Positions 16,338 through 25,857 are shown, numbered from the stretch's first letter. The stretch: 64,000 nt of DNA from Gemmatimonas sp. (GCA_013822425.1 PNKL01000005.1:1-64000), one strand, 5' to 3'. Notes: generated by a model not told the origin, from the sequence alone. Program-made: numbers and translations.

Positions 16338-17414
16338 ATGCAGATCTTCGATACGATGTCCGAGATGGGCCATGAGCAGATCGCCATCTGCCATGACAGG
16401 TCCGCAGGGTATCGCGGCATCATCGCGATCCATGACACCACGCTCGGCCCCGCCCTCGGCGGGACGCGCTTCTGGAACTACGGCAGCGACGAGGAAGCCA
16501 TCGTTGACGCGCTGCGCCTCGCGCGCGGCATGACCTACAAGAACGCCGTCGCCGGCCTCAACCTCGGCGGCGGCAAGTCGGTGATCATCGGCGACAACCG
16601 CACGGCCAACCGCGAACTCATTTTCCGCGCCCACGGGCGTTTCGTAGAGTCGCTCGGTGGTCGCTACGTGACGGCGGAAGACGTCGGCACGAGCACCGCC
16701 GACATGGACTTCGTGCATATGGAGACGGAGTACGTCGCCGGCCTCGCCAACAAGTCGGGTGACCCGTCGCCGGTCACCGCGCACGGTGTCTTCCGCGCCA
16801 TCCAGGCGTCGGCGCAGTTCCGCTGGGGTTCGTCGGACCTCACGGGCAAGACCGTCGTCGTGCAGGGCGTCGGCAACGTCGGCCATTATCTCTGCGGCGA
16901 ACTGCACCAGGCGGGCGCGAAGCTGGTGGTCACGGATATCCGCCCCGAGAAGGTGCAGGCGATGGTCAAGGAGTATGGCGCCACCGCCGTGGACGGCGAC
17001 GCGATCTACTCGGTGAAAGGCGACATCTTTGCCCCGTGCGCGCTCGGCGCCATCCTGAACGATGCCACGATCCCGAAGCTCAACGTCGAGATTGTCTGTG
17101 GCGGTGCCAACAACGTGCTGCACATGCCGGCCAGGCACGGCGAGGCCATCGAGAAGCGCGGCATCCTGTACGCTCCCGACTTCGTGGCCAACGCCGGCGG
17201 CGTCATCAACGTGTACGGCGAAGTGGCCGGCTGGACGCGCGAGCGCGCGCTGCGCAAGGCCGACGAGATCTTCGATACGACGCTCAGCATCTACCAGATC
17301 GCCAGGGAGCAGGGCATCCTGTCGTACCTCGCGGCCGACAAGCTGGCGGAGCAGCGGATTGCGGCCATCCGCGGACTCGTGAAGACCTGGCCGCAGTGGC
17401 CCCGCAAGTCGTGA
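16338..17414 (+). CDS. Leu/Phe/Val-type amino acid dehydrogenase
   Basis: A 358-residue Glu/Leu/Phe/Val dehydrogenase family member, closest in features to leucine dehydrogenase. GGGKSVI holds catalytic Lys80, with Lys68 in MTYKNA. LGPALGGTRFW is the N-terminal substrate loop. GVGNVG at 177-182 is the dinucleotide-binding motif. It would deaminate branched-chain amino acids to 2-oxoacids with NAD. Placement downstream of acyl-CoA genes fits branched-chain amino acid catabolism. The stop overlaps the rpiB GTG. Confidence 0.88.
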   Translation: MQIFDTMSEMGHEQIAICHDRSAGYRGIIAIHDTTLGPALGGTRFWNYGSDEEAIVDALRLARGMTYKNAVAGLNLGGGKSVIIGDNRTANRELIFRAHGRFVESLGGRYVTAEDVGTSTADMDFVHMETEYVAGLANKSGDPSPVTAHGVFRAIQASAQFRWGSSDLTGKTVVVQGVGNVGHYLCGELHQAGAKLVVTDIRPEKVQAMVKEYGATAVDGDAIYSVKGDIFAPCALGAILNDATIPKLNVEIVCGGANNVLHMPARHGEAIEKRGILYAPDFVANAGGVINVYGEVAGWTRERALRKADEIFDTTLSIYQIAREQGILSYLAADKLAEQRIAAIRGLVKTWPQWPRKS

Positions 17415-17860
17415 CCGCCGAGCGCATCCCGATCGGCGCCGACCACGCCGGGTTTGAGCTGAAGGAGAAGCTCAAGGCCGTGCTCGTGGACCTCGGTTAC
17501 GAGGTGGAGGACGTCGGCACGCATTCGGCCACGTCCACTGACTACGCTGACTACGCGCATCCCGTCGCGCGCGAAGTGGAGACGGGGCAGGCCCGCCGTG
17601 GGGTGCTGCTGTGCGGTACCGGGTTGGGCATGGCCTATGCCGCCAACCGGCATCCGCACGTGCGCGCCGCGGTCGCCTGGAACACCGAAATCGCGGCGCT
17701 CGCCCGGCTGCACAATGACGCCAACATCCTCGTCCTCCCGGCGCGATGCATCAGCGACGCCGAGGGCGTGGACATTCTCAAGACCTGGCTGGACACGCCC
17801 TTCGAGGGCGGCCGGCACGAACGCCGCATCGAGAAGATCGAGCGCGAGGAGGAGCAGTGA
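17411..17860 (+). CDS. rpiB: Ribose 5-phosphate isomerase B
   Basis: A 149-residue RpiB/LacAB-family isomerase linking ribulose 5-phosphate and ribose 5-phosphate. [12 protein letters not shown] at the start, [17 protein letters not shown] (Cys68 as catalytic base, phosphate loop) and [14 protein letters not shown] are diagnostic. The loop reads [13 protein letters not shown], where many family members have CGSGIGMSIAANK; these look like tolerated changes. GTG start overlapping the upstream stop; its own stop overlaps the GTG of glyA. Order rpiB-glyA is common in bacteria. Confidence 0.93.
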   Translation: MTAERIPIGADHAGFELKEKLKAVLVDLGYEVEDVGTHSATSTDYADYAHPVAREVETGQARRGVLLCGTGLGMAYAANRHPHVRAAVAWNTEIAALARLHNDANILVLPARCISDAEGVDILKTWLDTPFEGGRHERRIEKIEREEEQ

Positions 17861-19146
17861 GCCAGTCGTGGATGTCGTGGGACCGGTGCCCGCCGGGCGA
17901 GGCGCTCCGCACGCAGGATCCGGAGCTGGCCGGCTACATCGAGGAGGAGATCGCGCGGCAGAGCGACGGGCTCGAGCTGATTGCCAGCGAGAACTTTGTC
18001 TCGCCGGCGGTGCTTGAGGCGCTGGGATCACCGCTCACCAACAAGTACGCCGAGGGGCTGCCGAACAAGCGGTACTACGGCGGCTGCGAGGTGGTGGACA
18101 AGGTCGAGCAGTTGGCCATTGACCGCGCCAGGAAGCTCTTCGGTGCCGACCATGCCAACGTGCAGCCCCACGCCGGCGCCCAGGCGAACGCCGCCGTCTA
18201 CCTGGCGTTCCTCAAGCCGGGCGACACGGTGCTCGGCCTCAACCTGTCGATGGGCGGCCACCTCACGCACGGCTCGCCGGTCAACTTTTCGGGCCTGATG
18301 TACAAGATCGTGGCGTACGGGGTGAACGAGCAGGGGCTGATCGACATGAATGAAGTCGAAGCGCTCGCGCTCGAGCATAAGCCCAAGATGATCATCGCCG
18401 GCTACTCGGCGTACTCGCGCGTCCTCGACTTCGCGAAGTTCGCGGAGATCGCCAGGAAGGTGGGCGCGATCCTCATGGTGGACATGGCGCACTTCGCCGG
18501 GCTCGTCGCGGCCGGCGTCCATCCGTCGCCGATCCCGCACGCCGACGTCGTGACGACGACGACGCACAAGACGCTGCGTGGTCCGCGCGGCGGCATGATC
18601 CTCTGCAAGGCCGAGCACGCAAAGACGATCGACAAGGCCGTCTTCCCGGGGACGCAGGGCGGGCCACTGGAGCACTGCATCGCGGCCAAGGCCGTGGCGT
18701 TCGGCGAGGCGCTGCAGCCCGACTTCAAGGCGTATGCGCAGCAGGTCGTGGATAACGCCAAGGCGCTGGCCGCTGCGCTGGCCGACCGCGGCTTCCATAT
18801 CGTGAGCGGCGGCACCGACAACCATCTGCTGCTGGTAGACCTGCGCAACAAGAACCTCACGGGCAAGCTGGCCGAGCAGGCGCTCGACAAGGCGGGCATC
18901 ACCGTGAACAAGAACACGGTGCCGCGCGAGACGCAGTCGCCCTTCGTGACCAGTGGCATTCGCCTCGGCACGCCGGCGCTCACGACGCGCGGGATGGGGA
19001 CGGCCGAGATGGTGCGCGTGGCGGCGCTGATTGACGAGGTGCTGCAGGCGCCCGCAGATCCGGCCGTGCAGGCCCGCGTCCACGACAAGGTGCGCGCGCT
19101 GGCGGCGGAGTTTCCGCTCTATCCGGGAGTGAAGGCGGGGGTGTAG
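17857..19146 (+). CDS. glyA: Serine hydroxymethyltransferase
   Basis: PLP enzyme of 429 residues making glycine and 5,10-methylene-THF from serine. [40 protein letters not shown] and [14 protein letters not shown] (PLP lysine Lys238) are all intact. The GTG start overlaps the rpiB stop. It has about 15 more N-terminal residues than the common MLKKTDPEL-type start. No glycine riboswitch was seen upstream of the three-gene unit. Confidence 0.97.
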   Translation: MSQSWMSWDRCPPGEALRTQDPELAGYIEEEIARQSDGLELIASENFVSPAVLEALGSPLTNKYAEGLPNKRYYGGCEVVDKVEQLAIDRARKLFGADHANVQPHAGAQANAAVYLAFLKPGDTVLGLNLSMGGHLTHGSPVNFSGLMYKIVAYGVNEQGLIDMNEVEALALEHKPKMIIAGYSAYSRVLDFAKFAEIARKVGAILMVDMAHFAGLVAAGVHPSPIPHADVVTTTTHKTLRGPRGGMILCKAEHAKTIDKAVFPGTQGGPLEHCIAAKAVAFGEALQPDFKAYAQQVVDNAKALAAALADRGFHIVSGGTDNHLLLVDLRNKNLTGKLAEQALDKAGITVNKNTVPRETQSPFVTSGIRLGTPALTTRGMGTAEMVRVAALIDEVLQAPADPAVQARVHDKVRALAAEFPLYPGVKAGV

Positions 19147-19199
19147 GGCTCACTGCTACCGCGAAGCACGAAGAGCGCGAAGGAAACTGCAACTCCTTC

Positions 19200-19302
19200 G
19201 CCGCGGATGACGCGGATACAGACGGATGGACGCGGAGCCTGCCTGGGGTTTCCTCAGAGCGGTATCCGCGTCCATCCGTTTTGAATCCGTGTAATCCGTG
19301 GC
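19200..19302. repeat. Long inverted repeat, family C (GGAT-rich)
   Basis: The 5' arm 19200-19236 contains GCGGAT, GACGCGGAT and GACGGATGGACGCGGA. The 3' arm 19265-19302 contains TCCGCGTCCATCCG and AATCCGTGTAATCCGTGG. They are reverse complements over most of 37 bases and enclose a 28-base loop. It lies between glyA and the Minf_1886 gene and shows the same purine-first polarity as families A and B. The remaining spacer to 19415 holds no gene I can support. Confidence 0.8.
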
Positions 19303-19415
19303 AAAGTAGTTTCGGATATTCTTTGCCCTCGGGCCCTTCGTTGCGTGCCGCGCCTGTTGTCGCCACCGCCGACATGGGTGCATCTTGTACGAGTACAGCC
19401 GGAAGGAGCCCCCGC

Positions 19416-19802
19416 GTGACGGAGCTGGCGTTTCGAGACGGAGTGATGGACCGCATTCGCGTTCGCGAACCGCGGTTCGACGAGCGCGCCTTCCTGTTCG
19501 TGCTCTCGGCGCTGGAGTATGCGCAGGCGCGGCAGGTCGAGCGCCGCCACCTGTCGGGGCGCGAGCTCGCCGAGGCCTGCCGCGATCTCGCGCTGGAACG
19601 CTACGGCGTGCTGTCGCGCCTCGTGCTGGAACACTGGGGCGTCACGGCCACGGAGCACTTCGGCGACATCGTCTTCGCGCTCGTCGAGCTCGGCCTGCTG
19701 CTCGCGCAGCCCACCGACAGCCGCGAGGATTTCGTGGACCTGTTCGACTTCGGCGCCGTCTTCGACCGCAACTATCCGTGGAACGCCTCCGCGGTCGCCT
19801 GA
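19416..19802 (+). CDS. Minf_1886 family protein
   Basis: A 128-residue protein of the conserved family called Minf_1886, of unknown function. Family-typical segments are FDERAFLFVLSALEYAQ, HLSGRELAEACRDLALERYG, LVLEHWGVTATEHFGDIVFA and DSREDFVDLFDFGAVFD. The GTG start is supported by AAGGAG-type Shine-Dalgarno sequence GGAAGGAG at about 19401-19408. No signal peptide or membrane segment. It leads the nnr-thiL-plsC run. Confidence 0.85.
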   Translation: MTELAFRDGVMDRIRVREPRFDERAFLFVLSALEYAQARQVERRHLSGRELAEACRDLALERYGVLSRLVLEHWGVTATEHFGDIVFALVELGLLLAQPTDSREDFVDLFDFGAVFDRNYPWNASAVA

Positions 19803-19815
19803 CCGTGGCCTGACC

Positions 19816-21354
19816 ATGCCCCCCGTGCGGGTGGTGACCGCGGCGCAAGCTGCCGCGCGCGATGCACGGGCCATCGGCGCGGGCACGCCGTCCCGGACGC
19901 TGATGCAGGCGGCGGGACGCCACGCGGCCGCTGAGGTGATGCGGCATGCGGGTGACCGCGTACGCGCTGGCGTGGACATCTATGCGGGCGGTGGAAACAA
20001 TGGAGGGGACGCGTGGGTGGTGGCCGCAACCCTGGCAGTCGCGGGCGTGTCGGTGCGCGTGCGCGAGGTGGAACCGCCGCGCACCAACGATGCTCGCGCG
20101 GAGAAGGCCGCAGCCGCATCGGCGCTTCAGGGGGCAACCGCGCCGCGTGGCCAGCCCGGCGTCGTCGTGGACGGCCTGCTCGGCACCGGAGCGCGCGGCG
20201 CGCCGCGCGGCGACATCGCGCGGGCCTGCGCCGACATCGATGCGGCGCGTGCCGCCGGCGCCCTCGTCGTGGCGCTCGACGTCCCAAGCGGGCTCGACGC
20301 GTCCACGGGCGCGCACGAAGGCGCGCCGCGCGCCGACCTGACCGTCACCTTCGGCACGATCAAGCGAGGGCACCTGACGGCGCGCGACTGGTGCCGTGCG
20401 ATCGTCGTGGTGGACATCGGGTTGGGCGCGCACACCGACCTCGACGACGGCGCGCCGATCCTGGCCGACGCCGCGTTCGTGCGCTCCATCGTGCCGCGCA
20501 TCAGCGCCGATGAGCACAAGGGGGCGCGCCGGAAGGTGGCCATCGTCGGTGGCGCGCGCGGCATGGCCGGCGCGGTAATACTCGCGGGGCGCGCCGCGCT
20601 GCACAGCGGCGTGGGCCTGGTGAAGTTGGTCGTCTCACCGGACAACGTGGATCTGGTGCAGCGCACCGTTCCCGAGGCGCTCGCGGCGGCGTGGCCCTCA
20701 AGTGACGCCGAGGCCGCAGCGATTGGCGCGTGGGCCGACGCGCTCCTCGTGGGCCCCGGGCTCGGGCGCGGTGCGCACGTCCGGCCGTTGGTGGAGCAGT
20801 GTGTTCGAAGCGCGGAGTGCCCGGTCGTCATCGACGCCGATGCGCTCAACGCATACGAGGGCGAGCCGGCGCCCTTTGCGGCGCTCATCGGCACGCGCCG
20901 CGCCCTGATCACGCCGCATCCGCTCGAGTTCGCGCGGCTCTCGGGCGACAACGCCGCTTCAGTCAACACGCGACGCTTTGATGTGGCCGGCGAACTGGCG
21001 CGCGCCACCGGAGCGACGGTCCTGCTCAAGGGCGTGCCGACCGTGGTGGCCGCCCCGGACGGCCGCGTCGTGGTGAGTGCGAGCGGTACGCCGGTGCTGG
21101 GGCAGGGAGGCAGCGGCGACGTGCTGGCCGGCATGGCGGCGACGCTGCTGGCGCAGTGCGGTGACCCGCTGCATGCGGGCGCCGCGGCCGCCTGGGTGCA
21201 TGGGCGCGCCGCCGAGCTGGCCGCCCCAGACGGCGCCATTCGCGGGGTGACGCTCGACGATGTACTGGACTCGCTGCGCGACGCATGGAAGTGCGACGAG
21301 GCGCCGCGCCCCTCGTACGTGCTCGCGGAGCTGGCGGCGGTCGGCGAGCAGTGA
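19816..21354 (+). CDS. nnr: Bifunctional NAD(P)HX epimerase / ADP-dependent NAD(P)HX dehydratase
   Basis: A 512-residue two-domain repair enzyme for hydrated NAD(P)H. The N-terminal YjeF epimerase domain has GGGNNGGDAWVVA (about 48-60) and VDGLLGTGARG. The C-terminal ribokinase-like dehydratase domain has VGPGLGRG, VIDADALNAY, ITPHPLEFARL and GQGGSGDVLAGM with the catalytic Asp. Full length for the fused bacterial form. The start is 13 bases after the previous stop, and the stop overlaps the next gene as GTGA. Confidence 0.94.
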   Translation: MPPVRVVTAAQAAARDARAIGAGTPSRTLMQAAGRHAAAEVMRHAGDRVRAGVDIYAGGGNNGGDAWVVAATLAVAGVSVRVREVEPPRTNDARAEKAAAASALQGATAPRGQPGVVVDGLLGTGARGAPRGDIARACADIDAARAAGALVVALDVPSGLDASTGAHEGAPRADLTVTFGTIKRGHLTARDWCRAIVVVDIGLGAHTDLDDGAPILADAAFVRSIVPRISADEHKGARRKVAIVGGARGMAGAVILAGRAALHSGVGLVKLVVSPDNVDLVQRTVPEALAAAWPSSDAEAAAIGAWADALLVGPGLGRGAHVRPLVEQCVRSAECPVVIDADALNAYEGEPAPFAALIGTRRALITPHPLEFARLSGDNAASVNTRRFDVAGELARATGATVLLKGVPTVVAAPDGRVVVSASGTPVLGQGGSGDVLAGMAATLLAQCGDPLHAGAAAAWVHGRAAELAAPDGAIRGVTLDDVLDSLRDAWKCDEAPRPSYVLAELAAVGEQ

Positions 21355-22910
21355 GGGCGCGTGTCGCGCGGTACGCCCGGCTTGCGAGACGTGCCGTCGG
21401 CGCGTCCGTGCTTGCGTCCGTCGTTGCGTGCGGACCGCCGCCGAAGGAGACGCCGGGCGCCGTCGCGCCGCGGCGCGGATTCGCCGGCGCCATCCTGCGC
21501 GAGGATCGCGTCACCCTCTCGCGCGGCAGCGTCATTCGCGCCGTCGGTGTGGCGCGTCGTTGGATTTACGCCGTCACCGCGGATGCGGTGATCGTCTACG
21601 ACCGCGATCGGCGCGCCTGGCTGCCGCCCTTTCCGCGCGACGGCGGCTTCGATCCCTCACTGGTGCGCGCGGTGGCCGTGGACCCCGACGACGACAGCGC
21701 CTGGCTGCTCACATCCATGGGGGCGTGGACGCTGCAACCGTTGACCGCGTTCGTCTCGCGCGCGCCGGCGGGCGGCACGCCCGCCCGGCTGCGCGCGTCA
21801 TCGCTCGAGGCCGTCTACCGCGAGTTCCCGTCGCTCGAGTCGTTCGGGCGCCTGCTGACGCGCGACGACGCGTCGTTGCAGGGCTTTCCCGTCACGGCCG
21901 GCGCGCGCGCCCCCGACCGCACCGAGGTGTGGCTGGGTACCGCCGGCGGCGGACTGTTCCAGGTGGACCCTCTCTTCAACAGCGCGACATCGCGGCCGTA
22001 CGGGCTTGCGGTCTCCGGCGCCGGCGCGCTGGCGCGCGCCGCCGATGGCATCTGGATCGCGCCGGCCTCGCGCGCACTGGAGCCGCGCCTCGCCGTGACG
22101 TTCGCTTCGCGCGACCTGCAACAGTGGCGCTGGCTCGATGACGAGACGCGGCGCGGCTTTGGCGGCGCGCGCGCCACGGCGCTTGTGGTGCGCGGCGGCA
22201 CCATGTGGATGGGCACCACGCGCGGGCTCTTCCGCGTGCCGCTCAACGGCGCCGGCGCGCGCACCTTCACGCCGATGGCGGGCCTGCCGAGCGATGTCGT
22301 GCTCAGCGTCCTTGCGCGCGGCGACGGCGTCTGGGTGGGAACCGAACGCGGCCTCGCGTTCCTCGACGCCGACTCCGCCGAGGGACGCGGACGCCTCGTC
22401 GCGCTCGGCGGCGTCGCGGGCGTGCCGGTGCGCGCGCTGCTCGCCACGGGCGATACGCTGTGGGTGGGCACCGACGCCGGGCTCGTCCTTCGCCCGCCCG
22501 GCGGGGACGACCAGTTCGTGCGGCCGGCAGCTTCCGCGGCGCAGCCGCGCTTGCGAGAGCCGGTGCGCGCGCTCGCCAGCGCCGATTCGTCCGTATTCGT
22601 GAGCGTGCGCGACGGCGTGGTGGCGTTCTCACTACGCAGCGGCGCGTGGACCGAACCGTGGCCCGCCGTCCCGTGGCGCGCCGTCGGCGAGGTGGACGTG
22701 CTCGCCGCCGATGCCCGCACCGTCTGGGCGGGCGGTCCCTTCGGCGTCATCGCCGTGGACCGCGCCACCGGGGGGTCGCGCATCCTGCGCTCCGGGAGCG
22801 ATCTTCCCGATGCCGTCACGGGCATCGTGCTCGACGGCGGATGGGCCTGGATCGGCACGCTCGGCGGGGTCGTGCGGGTGCGGCGCTCCACCGACGGTCT
22901 CGTTCCCTGA
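21351..22910 (+). CDS. Two-component-regulator-propeller-like lipoprotein
   Basis: A 519-residue predicted lipoprotein starting with GTG; the signal VRARVARYARLARRAVGASV is followed by ASVVAC with Cys27 as the lipidated residue. The body is made of repeated beta-propeller blades with the signature W-x-G-T-x-x-G-L: VWLGTAGGGLFQ, MWMGTTRGLFRV, VWVGTERGLAFL, LWVGTDAGLVL, WIGTLGGVVRV. Such repeats usually sense or bind ligands in the periplasm; no output domain is fused. Coupled to nnr by a GTGA overlap and 17 bases ahead of thiL. Exact function unknown. Confidence 0.75.
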   Translation: MRARVARYARLARRAVGASVLASVVACGPPPKETPGAVAPRRGFAGAILREDRVTLSRGSVIRAVGVARRWIYAVTADAVIVYDRDRRAWLPPFPRDGGFDPSLVRAVAVDPDDDSAWLLTSMGAWTLQPLTAFVSRAPAGGTPARLRASSLEAVYREFPSLESFGRLLTRDDASLQGFPVTAGARAPDRTEVWLGTAGGGLFQVDPLFNSATSRPYGLAVSGAGALARAADGIWIAPASRALEPRLAVTFASRDLQQWRWLDDETRRGFGGARATALVVRGGTMWMGTTRGLFRVPLNGAGARTFTPMAGLPSDVVLSVLARGDGVWVGTERGLAFLDADSAEGRGRLVALGGVAGVPVRALLATGDTLWVGTDAGLVLRPPGGDDQFVRPAASAAQPRLREPVRALASADSSVFVSVRDGVVAFSLRSGAWTEPWPAVPWRAVGEVDVLAADARTVWAGGPFGVIAVDRATGGSRILRSGSDLPDAVTGIVLDGGWAWIGTLGGVVRVRRSTDGLVP

Positions 22911-22927
22911 GCGATCAGTAGGATGCC

Positions 22928-23884
22928 ATGACGCACCTGCGGCACCTTCCCCTCGGTTACGGTGGCGAGTTCGACCTCATCTCGGCGGCGCTGCGCCAGT
23001 GGGGACGGCTCGCCTCGGGCGTCGGCGATGACTGTGCCGTGCTCGAGGTCCCCGCGGGGATGCGGCTGGTGCTGAGCGTGGATACTGCCGTCGAGGGCGT
23101 CCACTTCCGCCGCGCGTGGCTGACGCCGCAAGAAGTTGGATATCGCGCGACGACGGCAGCCTTCAGCGACATCGCCGCGATGGCGGCGGAGCCGGTGGGC
23201 GTGGCGATCGCGATGACGCTGCCCGACGCGTGGCGCGGCGACTTCCTGAACATCTGCGACGGTATCGGCGATGCCACCCGCGCCGTCGGCGCGAGAATCA
23301 TCGGTGGCGACCTGACGCGTGGCAGGGAACTGTCGCTCACGCTCACCGTGATAGGGCATTCCGCATCACCGCTCTCGCGCGGTGGCGCGCAGCCCGGCGA
23401 CGCGCTCTGGGTCACGGGGCGGCTGGGCGGGCCGCTGCTCGCGATTCGCGCGTGGGAGCAGGGGCGTGCGCCGAGCAGCGAGAGCCGCGCGCGGTTTGCG
23501 CGCCCCGTGGCACGGTTCGCCGAGGCGCGATGGCTCGCGGCGCACGGCGTCACCGCCGGGCTCGACATCAGCGATGGCCTCGTCTCGGACGCGGGCCATC
23601 TCGCGGCGGCGGGCGGCGTTCAGGTGGTCGTGAACCTCGATTGCCTGCCGCTCGCGCCTGCGGCGACGACCGACGATGCGGCGCAGAGCGGTGAGGAGTT
23701 CGAACTGCTGGTCACGGGGCCGGCTTCCCTGGACGCCGCGGCTTTCGAGAAGACGTTCGGCATTCCACTCACCTGCATCGGCGCGGTGGCACCACCCGTC
23801 TCGGGCGAGCCCGCCGTCGAGGCGCTGCGCCACGGGGCACGCGTGCAGCTGCCGCGGGGCCACGATCACTTCCCGGCCGCATGA
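22928..23884 (+). CDS. thiL: Thiamine-monophosphate kinase
   Basis: A 318-residue PurM/ThiL-like kinase for the last step of thiamine diphosphate synthesis. GVGDDCAVLEV and VDTAVEGVHFR bind nucleotide and metal. GGDLTRG and LDISDGLVSDAGHLA are ThiL hallmarks, the latter separating it from SelD and PurM. The start at 22928 gives the usual GEFDLIS N-terminal motif. The stop overlaps plsC (ATGA). It connects with the TPP riboswitch 12 kb downstream. Confidence 0.94.
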   Translation: MTHLRHLPLGYGGEFDLISAALRQWGRLASGVGDDCAVLEVPAGMRLVLSVDTAVEGVHFRRAWLTPQEVGYRATTAAFSDIAAMAAEPVGVAIAMTLPDAWRGDFLNICDGIGDATRAVGARIIGGDLTRGRELSLTLTVIGHSASPLSRGGAQPGDALWVTGRLGGPLLAIRAWEQGRAPSSESRARFARPVARFAEARWLAAHGVTAGLDISDGLVSDAGHLAAAGGVQVVVNLDCLPLAPAATTDDAAQSGEEFELLVTGPASLDAAAFEKTFGIPLTCIGAVAPPVSGEPAVEALRHGARVQLPRGHDHFPAA

Positions 23885-24621
23885 TCGCCGCGCTCTTCCG
23901 CACCGGGGTCACCTATCTCGTGCTGCTCGTCGCGACGCCGGTCATCGCCGGCTCGGTGATCGTTGCGGGGCTGCTCGGTTTCAGGAACCTCCCGGGCTCG
24001 ATTTTCGATCTTGCCCCTCGCGTGTGGGCTCGCATCGTGCTTGCCGCCGCGGGAACCCGCGTCGTCGTCCATGGCGGGGAGCACCGCCTCGGCCCGCAGC
24101 ACATCTTCGTCGGCAATCACGTCAGCTGGTTCGACGTCTTTGCGATGGCGGCGCACCTGCGGTGGTTCAAGTTCGTCGCCAAGGCGGAGCTGTTCCGGAT
24201 TCCGATCTTCGGGCGCGCCATGCGATACGCCGGGATGATCCCGATCGAGCGGACGAGCCAGTCGCGGGCGCGCGCGTCGATTGACCAGGCGGGGGTCGAG
24301 ATCGAGCGCGGCGCGAGCGTGATCCTGTTTCCCGAGGGGACGCGCGGTCGGTCATACGCGCTGCGCCCCTTCAAGAAAGGCGCCTTCGTGCTGGCCGTCG
24401 AGACAGAGGCCCCCATCGTGCCGGTGGCGATCCACGGCACCATCGAGATTCAGCGCAAGGGGGCGGTGCTCATCCGTCCGGGGCGCATCGACCTGCACTT
24501 CCTGCCGCCCATCGATACGGCGGGCTGGGCGTACGAGGACCGCAATGCGCTCGCCGACGAGGCGCGCTCGCGCATCGCCGAGTGCCTGCGGCGCGAGTAT
24601 GGCGTGACGTCGCCCGCTTAA
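23881..24621 (+). CDS. plsC: 1-acyl-sn-glycerol-3-phosphate acyltransferase
   Basis: A 246-residue membrane acyltransferase. One hydrophobic N-terminal helix (about 10-33), then NHVSWFD (79-85; catalytic His and Asp), the middle motif GMIPIERT (118-125), FPEGTR (150-155) and APIVPVAI. It acylates lysophosphatidate to phosphatidate on the inner membrane. Coupled to thiL by ATGA overlap; the two have no direct metabolic link. Confidence 0.92.
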   Translation: MIAALFRTGVTYLVLLVATPVIAGSVIVAGLLGFRNLPGSIFDLAPRVWARIVLAAAGTRVVVHGGEHRLGPQHIFVGNHVSWFDVFAMAAHLRWFKFVAKAELFRIPIFGRAMRYAGMIPIERTSQSRARASIDQAGVEIERGASVILFPEGTRGRSYALRPFKKGAFVLAVETEAPIVPVAIHGTIEIQRKGAVLIRPGRIDLHFLPPIDTAGWAYEDRNALADEARSRIAECLRREYGVTSPA

Positions 24622-24715
24622 GCTGCGGGCATGCGCGAGCGACCTCGCAGTTCTGCGCCGTGTTCACGATCGTCACGCCGCAGGCGCTACAGTCGAACCC
24701 GCGGCGCCTGACCCA

Positions 24716-25366
24716 CTATTTCGCGGACGTCCAGCAGCCCCACTCGCCCTTCGGCTTCTCCCGCCAGACCCCGTGCTTGTCCAGGCACCGCTGCTTGGCG
24801 TTTTGCTTGTCGCCGCCTTCACCCTTGACGGGGATGGTCAGGCCGACGTCGCCCGGCACCAGCGCCAGCGAGCCCCGCGCCGTGATCAGCGTTCCCCACC
24901 GATCAAAGATGCTGAACGCCTTCGACGCACTGGGCCCTTCCGTTTTCCAACCGGCATCGACGCTCGTCAGGAACGCCGCGAGCTGGGGGCCAACGTCGGC
25001 CTGCATGAGCTGAATCGTCTCCGTTCTTCCCGATGGAGCGCGCGACTTGCTGGCCACTGTCCCAGGGACAGGCCTGGCCGGGGACGCGCTGCCGCGTTCC
25101 AGGGAAGTCAGGAACGTCTGGCCCCTTGGCGAGACCATTTTCTTGTCGGCGAAGACGAGATTGAATCCCTGGCCCACGGCGATGCCCGGCCCACAGGAGC
25201 CATAGATCCACTCCCGCACACTGCCGTCGTCACTCGTGATCACCACGTGAAGGAACCCGTCGCTGTTGCAGGTCCACACAGCCGATACCACCTTGGCTGA
25301 CGCCGTGCTGGCGAACGCGAGGCTCGCCGCGACTCCGATCACCGACAGCAGTCTTCCGATGTTCAT
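24716..25366 (-). CDS. Secreted hypothetical protein, 216 aa
   Basis: A leftward gene with a clear signal peptide (MNIGRLLSVIGVAASLAFAS, cleavage near TASA) and a GGAG Shine-Dalgarno 6 to 7 bases before the ATG at 25366. The mature protein has four cysteines, two near the N terminus (VWTCNSDG, YGSCGPG) and two near the C terminus (KQRCLDKHG, WGCWTSAK), suggesting disulphides. No known domain recognised. It is convergent with plsC. I cannot assign a role. Confidence 0.6.
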   Translation of the reverse strand: MNIGRLLSVIGVAASLAFASTASAKVVSAVWTCNSDGFLHVVITSDDGSVREWIYGSCGPGIAVGQGFNLVFADKKMVSPRGQTFLTSLERGSASPARPVPGTVASKSRAPSGRTETIQLMQADVGPQLAAFLTSVDAGWKTEGPSASKAFSIFDRWGTLITARGSLALVPGDVGLTIPVKGEGGDKQNAKQRCLDKHGVWREKPKGEWGCWTSAK

Positions 25367-25821
25367 TTTCCATCTCCGCAAGGGTGAGGAACTCCCGGCA
25401 TCGCCCGCACCGGCCACTGGTGCGGACCACGACGAGCGCCAACGACAGGCAATACACACCGCACCGGGCCCTGGCTCACTCGGCGCGCGTTCGACGTGCA
25501 GCACTGAATGCAACTGACCTGCGTCTCGGAAGGAAGAGACGCGACGGCATGGTACGGCGGGTTGTTCGTTTTGCAGAGCTCGCGTTTGCCGCTTCCCTGA
25601 TGCGGCGCGACGAATGACCTGCGGTGTCCGGACGTCGGGGAAATCCCCACCGACCATAGGGACTACTTGTACCGTACGGAGGCGCGCAGCAATGGGCAAG
25701 GGCAAGGCCTGTCCGCAGGAAACCGAGGTGAGCGCGGGCGCTTCAGCGGCAGAACAGTACCTCACGCAATCCTCCGGTGACGCTCGGCGCCTGCACGGCA
25801 CCCATCGTGCGCCATGCCGAG
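25367..25821. other. Gene-poor spacer upstream of Uma2 gene 1
   Basis: About 450 bases between divergent genes. Open frames here are short, lack start signals and code for no recognisable protein. It ends in the promoter of the Uma2 gene. Confidence 0.5.
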
Positions 25822-25851
25822 TTGCATTTCCCCCATCGCCGAGCGTACGCT
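25822..25851 (+). promoter_or_regulatory. Promoter of Uma2 gene 1 (leaderless)
   Basis: A -35 TTGCAT (25822-25827), an 18-bp spacer and a -10 TACGCT (25846-25851). The -10 is followed by ATGGGCATG, which would put the transcription start at the A of the second ATG. The second Uma2 gene has the same arrangement with TTGCTT, 18 bp and TACGCT. Confidence 0.6.
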
Positions 25852-25857
25852 ATGGGC

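Noticed and set aside
17150-17860. Glycine riboswitch ahead of rpiB-glyA
   Set aside because: The region is coding throughout with GTGA overlaps. No aptamer-like pattern was found here or upstream of the dehydrogenase gene.
22928-23884. SelD (selenophosphate synthetase) for this PurM/ThiL-like kinase
   Set aside because: Tempting because selA is in the window, but it lacks the SelD N-terminal Cys/Sec-Lys glycine-rich loop and has ThiL motifs such as VDTAVEGVHFR and LDISDGLVSDAGHLA.
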